Source: Acidobacteriota bacterium (lineage in GTDB: Bacteria > Acidobacteriota > Terriglobia > UBA7540). Taken from it: a stretch of 5,313 nt of DNA. Under the pieces are notes generated by a model. It was not told where the DNA came from. It ran no database searches and saw only the letters and a program-made list of their open reading frames with translations. The stretch spans positions 1 to 5,313 of the forward strand of contig PLWR01000006.1 in assembly GCA_003165615.1 (NCBI GenBank), read 5' to 3'. Positions 1 through 5,313 of the stretch are shown one piece after another (the first letter of the stretch is position 1; each line of letters opens with the position of its first letter). The position numbers were made by a program, and so were the translations under genes.

Positions 1-28
1 TTCAACGAAACAGTGGGCCGGCATGGAA

Positions 29-71
29 TTTTAAGCAGTACTTGGCCGTTTAGGCACATAACTGCTTAAAA
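29..71. repeat. 11-bp perfect inverted repeat, 21-nt loop
   Basis: TTTTAAGCAGT at 29-39 is the exact reverse complement of ACTGCTTAAAA at 61-71, with 21 bases between. Transcribed, it would form an 11-bp hairpin. The stem is AT-rich and no U-tract follows on either strand, so it is not a standard intrinsic terminator. It could be a protein-binding inverted repeat or the end of a small mobile element. No gene is visible between the arms. The repeat itself is certain; its role is unknown. Confidence 0.7.
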
Positions 72-129
72 CTCGACGCGGGCCGTCTGAAACCGCAATG
101 GAAAAAGGCGGGACTTCACCCATCATGTT

Positions 130-193
130 GCTGGTTCGGCAAAGATATGCCGACCGCAAGCTGTGGTGCTTGCTACCAGCTCGCCGAAGCGAG
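130..193. other. Predicted structured RNA or dispersed repeat: three-way junction plus tetraloop hairpin
   Basis: Four perfect helices fit together here. The closing helix is GCTGGT (130-135) with ACCAGC (175-180). Inside it are CGGCA (137-141) with TGCCG (148-152), and GCAAGC (156-161) with GCTTGC (168-173), joined by linkers of 1, 3 and 1 bases. This is a compact three-way junction. Directly after it, CTCGC (180-184) pairs with GCGAG (189-193). Read on the minus strand, that last hairpin has a cUUCGg tetraloop, an exceptionally stable loop, while on the plus strand the loop is CGAA; this mildly favours the minus strand as the RNA. I do not recognise a riboswitch or known ncRNA family. A short intergenic repeat of the sort scattered through Verrucomicrobiota genomes is the main alternative. 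Confidence 0.45.
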
Positions 194-242
194 ACCCCAA
201 CCGGTAGGGACACGAGTATGGGTGGAAAGCGGCAAAGATATG
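137..242 (+). repeat. 13-nt direct repeat pair (cggcaaagatatg)
   Basis: The same 13 bases occur at 137-149 and 230-242, 93 bases apart. The first copy contributes one arm of a hairpin in the three-way junction; the second copy is not followed by the matching arm. The pair may mark the borders of a small duplicated or inserted unit. Function unknown. Confidence 0.5.
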
Positions 243-250
243 TTATGTTA

Positions 251-274
251 TGGGCAATGACTTGGAGTTGCCCA
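251..274. repeat. 7-bp perfect hairpin
   Basis: TGGGCAA (251-257) and TTGCCCA (268-274) are exact reverse complements around a 10-base loop. It is the last of the hairpins in the left-end non-coding region and lies about 110 bases upstream of the small gene at 383. No U-run follows, so a terminator is not well supported. Confidence 0.45.
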
Positions 275-382
275 GGATGCCCGCACTGAATCTGAGGGCC
301 CGAAAAGCCAATTTGACCGCGGCATACGGCGGTGAGCGGAGTAAAAAACAAGACGCCTGTGAAGAGGAAGAAAGACTTAATC

Positions 383-688
383 ATGGACAAAATCATTGTG
401 AATGGAACAACCATCAACGTAACGAACGTGAGAATAGCCGAAGTCGGAGCAGCCATGTCGGGCGTGCGCCCGAATCAAATCAAACGGGAGCGGCAAAACG
501 CCCTCGCACGTGGAGATTCCGATCCACTGAAGAAGCTGAAATCCATAACCTTCGATTCTCCAATGCGCGTTGAAGCGGGCGCGAGATGCACACATTGCCG
601 AGACGAGGTACCGGTCGGGACGATCGAAGTGAGGAACTGTTCGAGTAAGGGAACTACCTTTGTCGTAACAGGCAACTATATCGGATAG
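383..688 (+). CDS. Hypothetical small protein with a CxxC motif (101 aa)
   Basis: I do not recognise this protein. The frame from the ATG gives 101 residues: a short N-terminal part, a central stretch rich in Arg, Lys and Gln (about residues 33-53), and a C-terminal part with CTHC (about residues 71-74) and a lone Cys about 14 residues later. Such spacing could hold one metal ion or part of a zinc knuckle, but only three Cys and one His are present, so this is a guess. There is no signal peptide or membrane segment. I chose the ATG because a purine-rich GAGGAAG lies upstream; a GTG at 332 in the same frame would add 17 basic residues. The composition looks protein-like, unlike the Arg/Pro-rich shadow frames nearby. 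It converges on the broken TniQ-like gene, with only 18 bases between the two stop codons, so it may be cargo of or a neighbour to that decayed element. Confidence 0.5.
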   Translation: MDKIIVNGTTINVTNVRIAEVGAAMSGVRPNQIKRERQNALARGDSDPLKKLKSITFDSPMRVEAGARCTHCRDEVPVGTIEVRNCSSKGTTFVVTGNYIG

Positions 689-706
689 GAGCAGACAGCG
701 GAGGGG

Positions 707-1302
707 CTAAGAAGTGGACGAACGGCTGACCTCCGCAAACACATCGCGCAGTCGGCGCCTGGATAGGAGCCACCGGTTGCCGAGGCGCGCCAAGACGCTG
801 TCGGCAGTGACCGGCAGGCCAACATCCTTCATCTGGGCAATGGCCCCACCGACCAGCGCAGACAACTCCTTGGCGTAGGCGACCTTACGCTCGGCGGCGA
901 GCGGCGATGGCGTCGGTGACGAGTTTGGCCAGCTCGGCCTTGTAATCAGCTTTGCAACGGGCGCGGTAGGTACGATAGCGGGCGACGATGCAGGAGGACA
1001 AGGCGGGGAAGTCGCGGTGGAGTGGGCAACGCCTGGCGGGGATGCGATGGGCAGAGGAACGGGGGAGGCTCGGCGGGATCCTCTAACGAGAGGCGGAGGA
1101 CTTCTTCGACGGCCTCGGTGGGACGCGGCGTGGCACGGGGGCAGAGCCATGTCACGTCGTTGGGGACCGGTGTAAAACTGGCAAACCGGTCTGGCCCCAT
1201 CGTCACGGCGAACCATTCTTCCAGAGGCACGCCGCAAACCAGTGGCCCCACGAATCTCCGAACGCTGGAAAACGGAGGCCCACGGCAGGGCGGGCGGCCC
1301 AA
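707..1302 (-). pseudogene. Frameshifted TniQ/TnsD-like transposon gene remnant
   Basis: Protein-like sequence on the minus strand is spread over three frames. One frame (about 1230 to 1065) reads EEWFAVTMGPDRFASFTPVP and then PRPTEAVEEVLRLSLEDPAE. The next frame (about 1060 to 905) reads CPLHRDFPALSSCIVARYR and ends in an Ala/Lys-rich helix. The third (about 900 to 707) contains AIAQMKDVGLPVTADSVLAR and then LRDVFAEV before a TAG stop. The pattern 'hxRDFPxLxxxIxxRYxxxR ... GxPxTxxxVxxRLG ... LRxxxxEV' resembles the C-terminal region of TniQ/TnsD proteins, which direct target choice in Tn7- and Tn5053-type transposons. This is from memory of the family pattern, not a search. The step between the last two frames is explained by a 7-base tandem duplication at 894-907. 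The earlier step may be one extra C in a five-base run (1061-1065). The N-terminal TniQ part is not recognisable, so the gene is broken and probably truncated. An alternative is another helix-turn-helix protein. Confidence 0.5.
894..907 (-). repeat. 7-bp tandem duplication causing a frameshift
   Basis: On the plus strand gcggcga occurs twice in a row (894-900 and 901-907). Removing one copy joins two minus-strand frames into ...LVTDAIAAERKVAYAKE..., a smooth protein sequence. With both copies the upstream frame hits a TAA a few codons later. This is direct evidence that the gene was once open and was broken by slippage, or that the assembly has an error here. Confidence 0.75.
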
Positions 1303-1912
1303 TCACAGAACTCACGGGCTTTTGGGAGGTCCAAGGAGTATCAGAGCTTGCCAGCGCGGTTGGCTCAACCACCGGCTCAAAACGCTGGGGTAGCTTGGAA
1401 ATGACCTGCGCCGCGGCCGCCATCAGGCGCTCCGACGGCATACGGCCAAACTCTCCCGCAAGGCGAACTCCGTCGGGCCGGCCCGATGCCTGCGCTCCCC
1501 CCCTGCAAAGCTCCTTTGCGAGCTTCGTTGGGAACCTCCCTTGCGCGGACGCTCCACTCCGCTTTTTGCCATGTCCGCTGACCCGCGCCCCCAGCCCTTG
1601 CGCGGGCGGCTAGAAGGATGACCGCAAAAGGCCGTGTCCGCGCCAACAAGGCAGGCCAAAACCGGCGCCGGTCAGCCAAAGCTGGACGAACTGCGGGAGA
1701 CTGTTGCTCGCGGCGGCGGCAAAGGCGAGGGTCGGTGATTCACACCTTCTCCGCGAGCCAGGCCCCTTCACAACCGTCAACGACGACGGGGCCAATCCGG
1801 GAGACGAAATAACCTCGGTAGCGGCCTGACCTTGTCGGGACAACGACAACGGGGGAAACCAACGGGTGGGGGAGTATTCTGGGGCGCTCCCCGGCGGTAG
1901 GTGAACAACCTA
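1303..1912 (-). other. No recognisable gene; long open minus-strand frame
   Basis: On the minus strand one frame is open from an ATG at 1849 to a TAG at 1610-1612, and the same frame stays open from there through 1303 and beyond into the TniQ-like remnant. The part from about 1530 to 1380 reads RFPTKLAKEL, then PDGVRLAGEFGRMPSERL and AAAAQVISKLPQRF, which looks more like protein than the Arg/Pro-rich shadow frames. It could be the decayed N-terminal side of the same gene or a dispersed repeat. An 11-base direct repeat (cccttgcgcgg) occurs at 1538-1548 and 1595-1605, exactly 57 bases apart, so it keeps the frame. I cannot assign a family. Bases 1850-1912 are the 3' flank of the large secreted-protein gene. 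Confidence 0.35.
1879..1894 (-). terminator. Weak terminator-like GC hairpin after the large gene
   Basis: CTGGGG (1879-1884) pairs with CCCCGG (1889-1894) through five Watson-Crick pairs and one G-T pair, with a CGCT loop. It begins 18 bases past the stop of the large minus-strand gene, a usual place for a terminator. No U-tract follows on the minus strand, so if it ends transcription it would need help from Rho or other sequence. Low confidence. Confidence 0.25.
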
Positions 1913-4651
1913 TTAAGGAGAGATGACACGATAAAACCGCTGCAACTGACCAGTCAGAATACCATCAACGAATTGCCAAGTTCCAGTGGTGTTGAGCAGA
2001 TTCGTAAGATCGTTCCACAATACTAGATCCGTGGATGCCTGAAGCCTATATTGCCGGCCCGGCTCACCGTCGATAATCATAAAAAGGTTTGTCATCTGCA
2101 TAAGCTGCAGTCCGATGATACTGGGACGAGGGACCACAATGCTCGGATAAAGAGTGTGGAAAACAGGTGAGCCAGACAATGAGTCAGCGGGATCAGAAAT
2201 GTAACCGTCCAGCCAACTAGCCTGATAAGGCGACGCCATTTGCACCATCGGGTAATCGGATAACGAAGTGCCTGGGTGATAAGCAAGCCAGGACCATCCC
2301 AAGCCTGCCAAAAGAAGTCCACCTCCATTAGCGACATACTGACGAACAGCTTCAATCTCGTTCGTCGTAAAACTGGCCCATGCGTTTCCAATAATCAGAA
2401 CCGACGCTAAAGCAAGGTTGGTTGGATTCAATGGATTGGATGCCGAGTTAAACACAAAACCGTTTGATGCAAGCAAGCCTCCCAGCATGTCCATGCCCCC
2501 CGTGGTATCCCACTCGCCATGTCCAGCCGAAGCGAGGGCTTGTCGCTGTCCAGTTTGGTTCAACCAGAGAATCAGATTCAAAACGAACCGCGAATTGTCC
2601 AATTTCCCCAGAGAGGTATCGGACAAAAGGCCGTCGTTGCCGATGATAGCAACGCGTCCGAACGTGTAGGTTCTACACAAAATGAAAGTTGAGGGAACAG
2701 TGGTATTACTGTCCCCGGCAACAATGGGAATCCAGTTCGTTGCCAACGCAACAACTGGACCTGGGGTGCCTCCGGCCACAAGTTGCGAAACGCCAGTCAT
2801 CACATCGGCGAGGGTTGGAGCCGGAAGCACATCCAATATTGCCACGGCGCTCGTCACAGACCCGAACGAATTGCTGATGATTACGGAATAACTCCCAGTG
2901 TTGCTGGTCTGAATGTCGGTGAGCGACAGTGTGGCATTGGTAGCATGCGCCAGCACTATATTTGTGTTGAACACCCATTGGAACGCTAACGGGGAAACTC
3001 CGGTGGCCGTCACACCGAACTGGGCATTCCATCCTAAGATGATGGACTGGCTTTCTGGTTGGAAGATAACCGTTGGGGCGAATGCGGCAACGAAAAGAGA
3101 AGCTGGGGCGCTGGTCACACTGCCGTAAGGATTTTTTACGAGAATGCTGTAACGAGCGGTGTCGTTCGTCGTCAGGGTGCTGAGGGTGAGCGTCGTGTTA
3201 GTTTGGCCCACAAGGATGGTGGTGTCCTTCATCCACTGGTAAGAAAGCGGCGGCGGGCCCACCGCCGTGGCACTAAACTGGGCCTTGGTACCAACGAAAT
3301 TGGTAACCGACTGGGGATGCCACGCCAATTGGGGCAACAACCCGGTAACCTCGATGCCTGAAACAACGGCGGGCACCCCGCCTGTTTGACTCTCGAATTC
3401 AATATCGACCAATCCGTCCGAGCCAACGTCAATATAATAATCGCGCACGAGCGCACGGTTTTGTGCGCCGGCCGACGCGCGTATATCAAGGTTCGATTCG
3501 ACGACCGTCCGATTGATGAGCACGGTTTGGACGCGCGCCCCAACAATGTTGAAATCAGTCTCAGCGAAATGCAAACGCACAAGACAGGGGGCATTTGGTT
3601 GTTGGCCGAAAAGCGTGTATCCAAAGGTCGTGCCCTGTCGGCGCGATTGATAAAGGGGGGCTGGTGCTGCGTTAGTAACGCCGCTAATGTCGATGGAACT
3701 TGACGCGAAATTGGTGACGGAGGCACCATACCAAAAGGCGTCCGGTTCAAACGCACGGGCAAGCGATGCGGCCACTTGGCCGCTAACCGCGGCGTTGGTG
3801 CTTCGCCAGCCGCAGTGAATGCGGTATGGCAAAAAGAGGGGAGCAACGTCCCCCGCAGGCAACATTGGAACATTGTTGGCGGGGATAAAAACGTCATTAC
3901 TATCAAAGCATCGATGTTGCCAGCCCCCAGGGATAGGTGTAAGCAAGGATGGGTCGCGTGAATCAGTCCAGTTGGCCCCTGTGATATTGTCCCACTGGTT
4001 GCTGAGGTCGAGAAGCCAGACATTGCGAATATTGATTTCACGGACTTGGGTCGTATTGCCCCCGTAGGCCTCGGCAAAGCCTTCGAAGCCCTGCATATTC
4101 CTCGCACTGTCCGCAGTAACCGGTAGGGTGATGGTTCCAACCCAAACCCAGCCCAGTGCGTTCGTGTCATAAGGATCAAAATAGAAAGCCTCGTAACTGG
4201 CGTTCGTATTGCTCGGCTCAACGTAACGACGCCAAGCCATTCGGTATGGATTGCCGAGCAACCAAGCCCAGTTGAAAAGCAATTGCGCTCCAGTGCCTTC
4301 GCCGCCGAAGCGAAAGCTGTAGTTGCTAAAAGCAATGAACGGATTATATCCAACGACGAGCGAATCTACATTTGTTGGGGTTGAATCCCAGATGGAAAAC
4401 AACCCCCCGTGGTCAGTGGTGGGATTGGAGGAGTTCCACTGCTGAATTCCGCCGTAGCCGCCGATGGAGGAAACCGACATCGTGGCCCAATACGTCGTGT
4501 TTTGAGAGATCAGGGGAGTAAACTCTATTTGGTAAGTCTGGTTGGGGACGATACCGTTGTAACCCCAGTAGTTGGCGTGCGCCATATTCGAAATAAGCAG
4601 AAAACAGATCGCTCGCAGAAAGAGCGAACAAACCGAAAGTCGAGAGAGCAC
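1913..4651 (-). CDS. Secreted multidomain protein: DUF3472-like, malectin-like, two Ig-like domains, amidotransferase-fold-like domain
   Basis: A signal peptide (MLSRLSVCSLFLRAICFLLI, cleavage after AHA at about residue 26) sends it out of the cytoplasm. Counting from the GTG at 4651 it has 912 residues. Residues about 27-212 match DUF3472 by GYGGIQQW (65-72), FSIWD (85-89) and FRFGGEGTG (113-121). Residues about 276-437 are malectin-like, a sugar-binding fold, with YQSRR (334-338), LHFAETD (360-366) and NLDI (387-390). Two Ig-like domains follow (441-521 and 526-609) with core Trp 473 and 559 and Tyr 501 and 588 but no disulfide cysteines. Residues 614-842 resemble the class I amidotransferase-like fold of TCAF/DUF4350-type domains, with GRVAIIGNDG (665-674) and an NGGG turn (775-778); no catalytic Cys-His pair stands out. 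The end (860-912) is the short module common at Verrucomicrobiota C-termini. It probably binds glycans outside the cell; no glycosidase active site is evident. The open frame runs back to an ATG at 4825, but that would put 84 residues before the signal cleavage site and lies upstream of the likely promoter. GTG at 4717 or 4699 are the other possible starts. Confidence 0.88.
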   Translation of the reverse strand: MLSRLSVCSLFLRAICFLLISNMAHANYWGYNGIVPNQTYQIEFTPLISQNTTYWATMSVSSIGGYGGIQQWNSSNPTTDHGGLFSIWDSTPTNVDSLVVGYNPFIAFSNYSFRFGGEGTGAQLLFNWAWLLGNPYRMAWRRYVEPSNTNASYEAFYFDPYDTNALGWVWVGTITLPVTADSARNMQGFEGFAEAYGGNTTQVREINIRNVWLLDLSNQWDNITGANWTDSRDPSLLTPIPGGWQHRCFDSNDVFIPANNVPMLPAGDVAPLFLPYRIHCGWRSTNAAVSGQVAASLARAFEPDAFWYGASVTNFASSSIDISGVTNAAPAPLYQSRRQGTTFGYTLFGQQPNAPCLVRLHFAETDFNIVGARVQTVLINRTVVESNLDIRASAGAQNRALVRDYYIDVGSDGLVDIEFESQTGGVPAVVSGIEVTGLLPQLAWHPQSVTNFVGTKAQFSATAVGPPPLSYQWMKDTTILVGQTNTTLTLSTLTTNDTARYSILVKNPYGSVTSAPASLFVAAFAPTVIFQPESQSIILGWNAQFGVTATGVSPLAFQWVFNTNIVLAHATNATLSLTDIQTSNTGSYSVIISNSFGSVTSAVAILDVLPAPTLADVMTGVSQLVAGGTPGPVVALATNWIPIVAGDSNTTVPSTFILCRTYTFGRVAIIGNDGLLSDTSLGKLDNSRFVLNLILWLNQTGQRQALASAGHGEWDTTGGMDMLGGLLASNGFVFNSASNPLNPTNLALASVLIIGNAWASFTTNEIEAVRQYVANGGGLLLAGLGWSWLAYHPGTSLSDYPMVQMASPYQASWLDGYISDPADSLSGSPVFHTLYPSIVVPRPSIIGLQLMQMTNLFMIIDGEPGRQYRLQASTDLVLWNDLTNLLNTTGTWQFVDGILTGQLQRFYRVISP

Positions 4652-4719
4652 TAGACGCGGAGGGGCTCCCGCCAAGCCCAGTAATTCAGGCCGGATCACA
4701 AAATGGTGACGATTCACGT

Positions 4720-4777
4720 TTTTTCCATTGGTTGAAAACCATAATGGGGGATTGGCGGTCGCGAGGCAATGGAAAAA
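4720..4777. promoter_or_regulatory. 11-bp inverted repeat flanking the promoter; candidate operator
   Basis: TTTTTCCATTG (4720-4730) and CAATGGAAAAA (4767-4777) are perfect reverse complements, 36 bases apart. One arm overlaps the likely -35 box and the other lies near the expected transcription start of the large gene, a layout suited to a dimeric repressor or a DNA loop. A nested hairpin sits inside: CCATTGGTT (4725-4733) pairs with AACC and AATGG (4737-4747) apart from a two-base bulge. The repeat is certain; the regulatory role is inferred. Confidence 0.45.
4741..4769 (-). promoter_or_regulatory. Candidate sigma70-type promoter for the large secreted-protein gene
   Basis: On the minus strand TTGCCT (4769-4764) and CATTAT (4746-4741) are separated by exactly 17 bases. 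Each box matches four of six consensus positions. Transcription would start near 4733, giving a leader of about 16 bases to a GTG at 4717 or about 82 bases to the GTG at 4651. It points into the large gene, and nothing else lies close downstream. Verrucomicrobiota promoter rules are poorly known, so this stays tentative. Confidence 0.35.
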
Positions 4778-5112
4778 GGTTCGCTCTCTCCTGAATCCCG
4801 TCCGCCAGAGAGGGGATCGGGGCATAATGAGCGGCTTTCTGGGCCTGCGACCCTCCGAATATGTTCAAGAATCTGGGCGGAAGCCCTGTGTGGTCGGAAG
4901 ATAGTCCAAAACCGGGTCAAAGTCGCGCAAAACTGGCCCAAACCAGGGAAAAGACAAGGAGGCCCTGGGCGTAAGACCACCGAACGTCGTTCGACGCCGA
5001 CGGGCAACGAACCCCTAAGCAAAGCCAATGACGGCTCGGACACCGCATAAGAAGGCCAGTACAGCGTCAATCGTCCCCGGCACGAACAACCCAGCCGTCG
5101 GGACCCTCGGGA
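4778..5112. other. Intergenic stretch, no gene recognised
   Basis: Open frames exist on both strands (for example minus-strand from 5070 and plus-strand from 4769), but their translations are Arg/Pro/Ser-rich without a domain, and they overlap each other. The region separates the integrase remnant from the promoter of the large gene. It may hold further decayed integrase sequence, but I could not recognise any of the catalytic-domain motifs in it. Confidence 0.4.
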
Positions 5113-5311
5113 CTAACGGGGGCGTCGTTCAACATCCGGGTGCTGGAGAGCGAACCCCAGGGACCAGGCCAGCCGTTAGCCGATAGAACCTCGTCTCGAA
5201 CGCCAATCCGGCCACATCATTCAGATACGCGTCGTACCTCCTGACCAACCGGTCAATCGCTGAGTCAGGGGTGCGGGCTGGCGACTTTATCCGTTTGGTT
5301 TGGCGCAAGAA
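5113..5311 (-). pseudogene. N-terminal fragment of a tyrosine recombinase (phage-type integrase), frameshifted
   Basis: The minus strand, entering from the right edge of the window, reads IDRLVRRYDAYLNDVAGLAF and then ETRFYRLT, like the SAM-like N-terminal core-binding domain of tyrosine recombinases, where a 'YxxYLxxxxGLxxxTxxxYxxxxxxFLxW' pattern is usual. The frame then becomes meaningless and stops at 5129-5131. In another frame, starting near 5172, LAWSLGFALQHPDVERR continues the expected pattern and ends at a TAG at 5113-5115. A few bases between the two parts have been lost or shifted. The catalytic domain (Arg...His-x-x-Arg...Tyr) is absent from the window. The true start is probably beyond base 5313. 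The family call is by pattern memory; the frameshift is visible directly. Confidence 0.55.
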
Positions 5312-5313
5312 AG

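Noticed and set aside
130..242. A known riboswitch such as a cyclic di-GMP (GEMM) aptamer
   Set aside because: Short stretches such as GGCAAA and CCGGTAG recall parts of that consensus, but the order and the helices do not match it.
98..289. A 63-residue plus-strand frame starting inside the gcaatggaaaaagg motif
   Set aside because: It spans the three-way-junction element; the inverted repeats explain the sequence better than coding, and no domain is seen.
313..345. A sigma70 promoter with TTGACC at 313 for the small gene at 383
   Set aside because: No acceptable -10 box is found at 16-18 bases downstream.
31..456. A 141-residue minus-strand frame with a hydrophobic start
   Set aside because: It lies antisense to the more plausible small plus-strand gene and across the hairpin-rich region; its hydrophobic start is what the complement of AT-rich coding sequence gives.
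1618..1812. A 64-residue strongly basic plus-strand frame
   Set aside because: The composition is what any GC-rich antisense frame gives; it has no ribosome-binding site or domain.
3229..4353. A 374-residue minus-strand frame inside the large gene
   Set aside because: It is an out-of-frame shadow: Arg/Ser/Pro-rich, with no domain, fully covered by the clear secreted-protein gene.
4652..4825. Starting the large gene at the ATG at 4825
   Set aside because: It would put 84 residues ahead of the signal cleavage site and lie upstream of the predicted promoter and its inverted repeat.

Overview
The window looks like accessory chromosomal DNA from a Verrucomicrobiota bacterium, probably of the Limisphaerales/Pedosphaera type. 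That placement is an inference. It rests on the single large gene, a secreted mosaic of a DUF3472-like domain, a malectin-like domain, two Ig-like domains and a short C-terminal 'YRLQASTDL...FYRV' module, a combination typical of that phylum. There is no rRNA or tRNA gene and no CRISPR array.

Layout from left to right. Bases 1-380 hold no convincing gene but are crowded with perfect inverted repeats, including one set that folds as a three-way junction plus an adjacent tetraloop hairpin. Bases 383-688 (+) encode a small unrecognised protein with a CxxC pair. Bases 707 to about 1302 (-) are a broken gene whose protein-like sequence is spread over at least three reading frames. Its C-terminal half resembles the tail of TniQ/TnsD transposon targeting proteins, and one of its frameshifts is explained exactly by a 7-base tandem duplication. 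Bases 1303-1912 hold long open frames on the minus strand but no gene I can name.

Bases 1913-4651 (-) are the main gene, a secreted carbohydrate-binding-type protein of about 912 residues. Its likely start is well inside the longest open frame: the N-terminal signal peptide, a plausible sigma70-type promoter and an 11-base inverted repeat flanking that promoter all argue for an internal GTG start. Bases 5113-5311 (-) carry the frameshifted N-terminal piece of a tyrosine recombinase/integrase, running off the right edge of the window.

Overall, one apparently intact secreted-protein gene sits between decayed mobile-element genes (TniQ-like on one side, integrase on the other) and repeat-rich non-coding DNA. 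I see no operon and no complete defence or metabolic system. The least explained parts are the folded repeat region at the left end, the inverted motif around the big gene's promoter, and the domain combination of the big protein.
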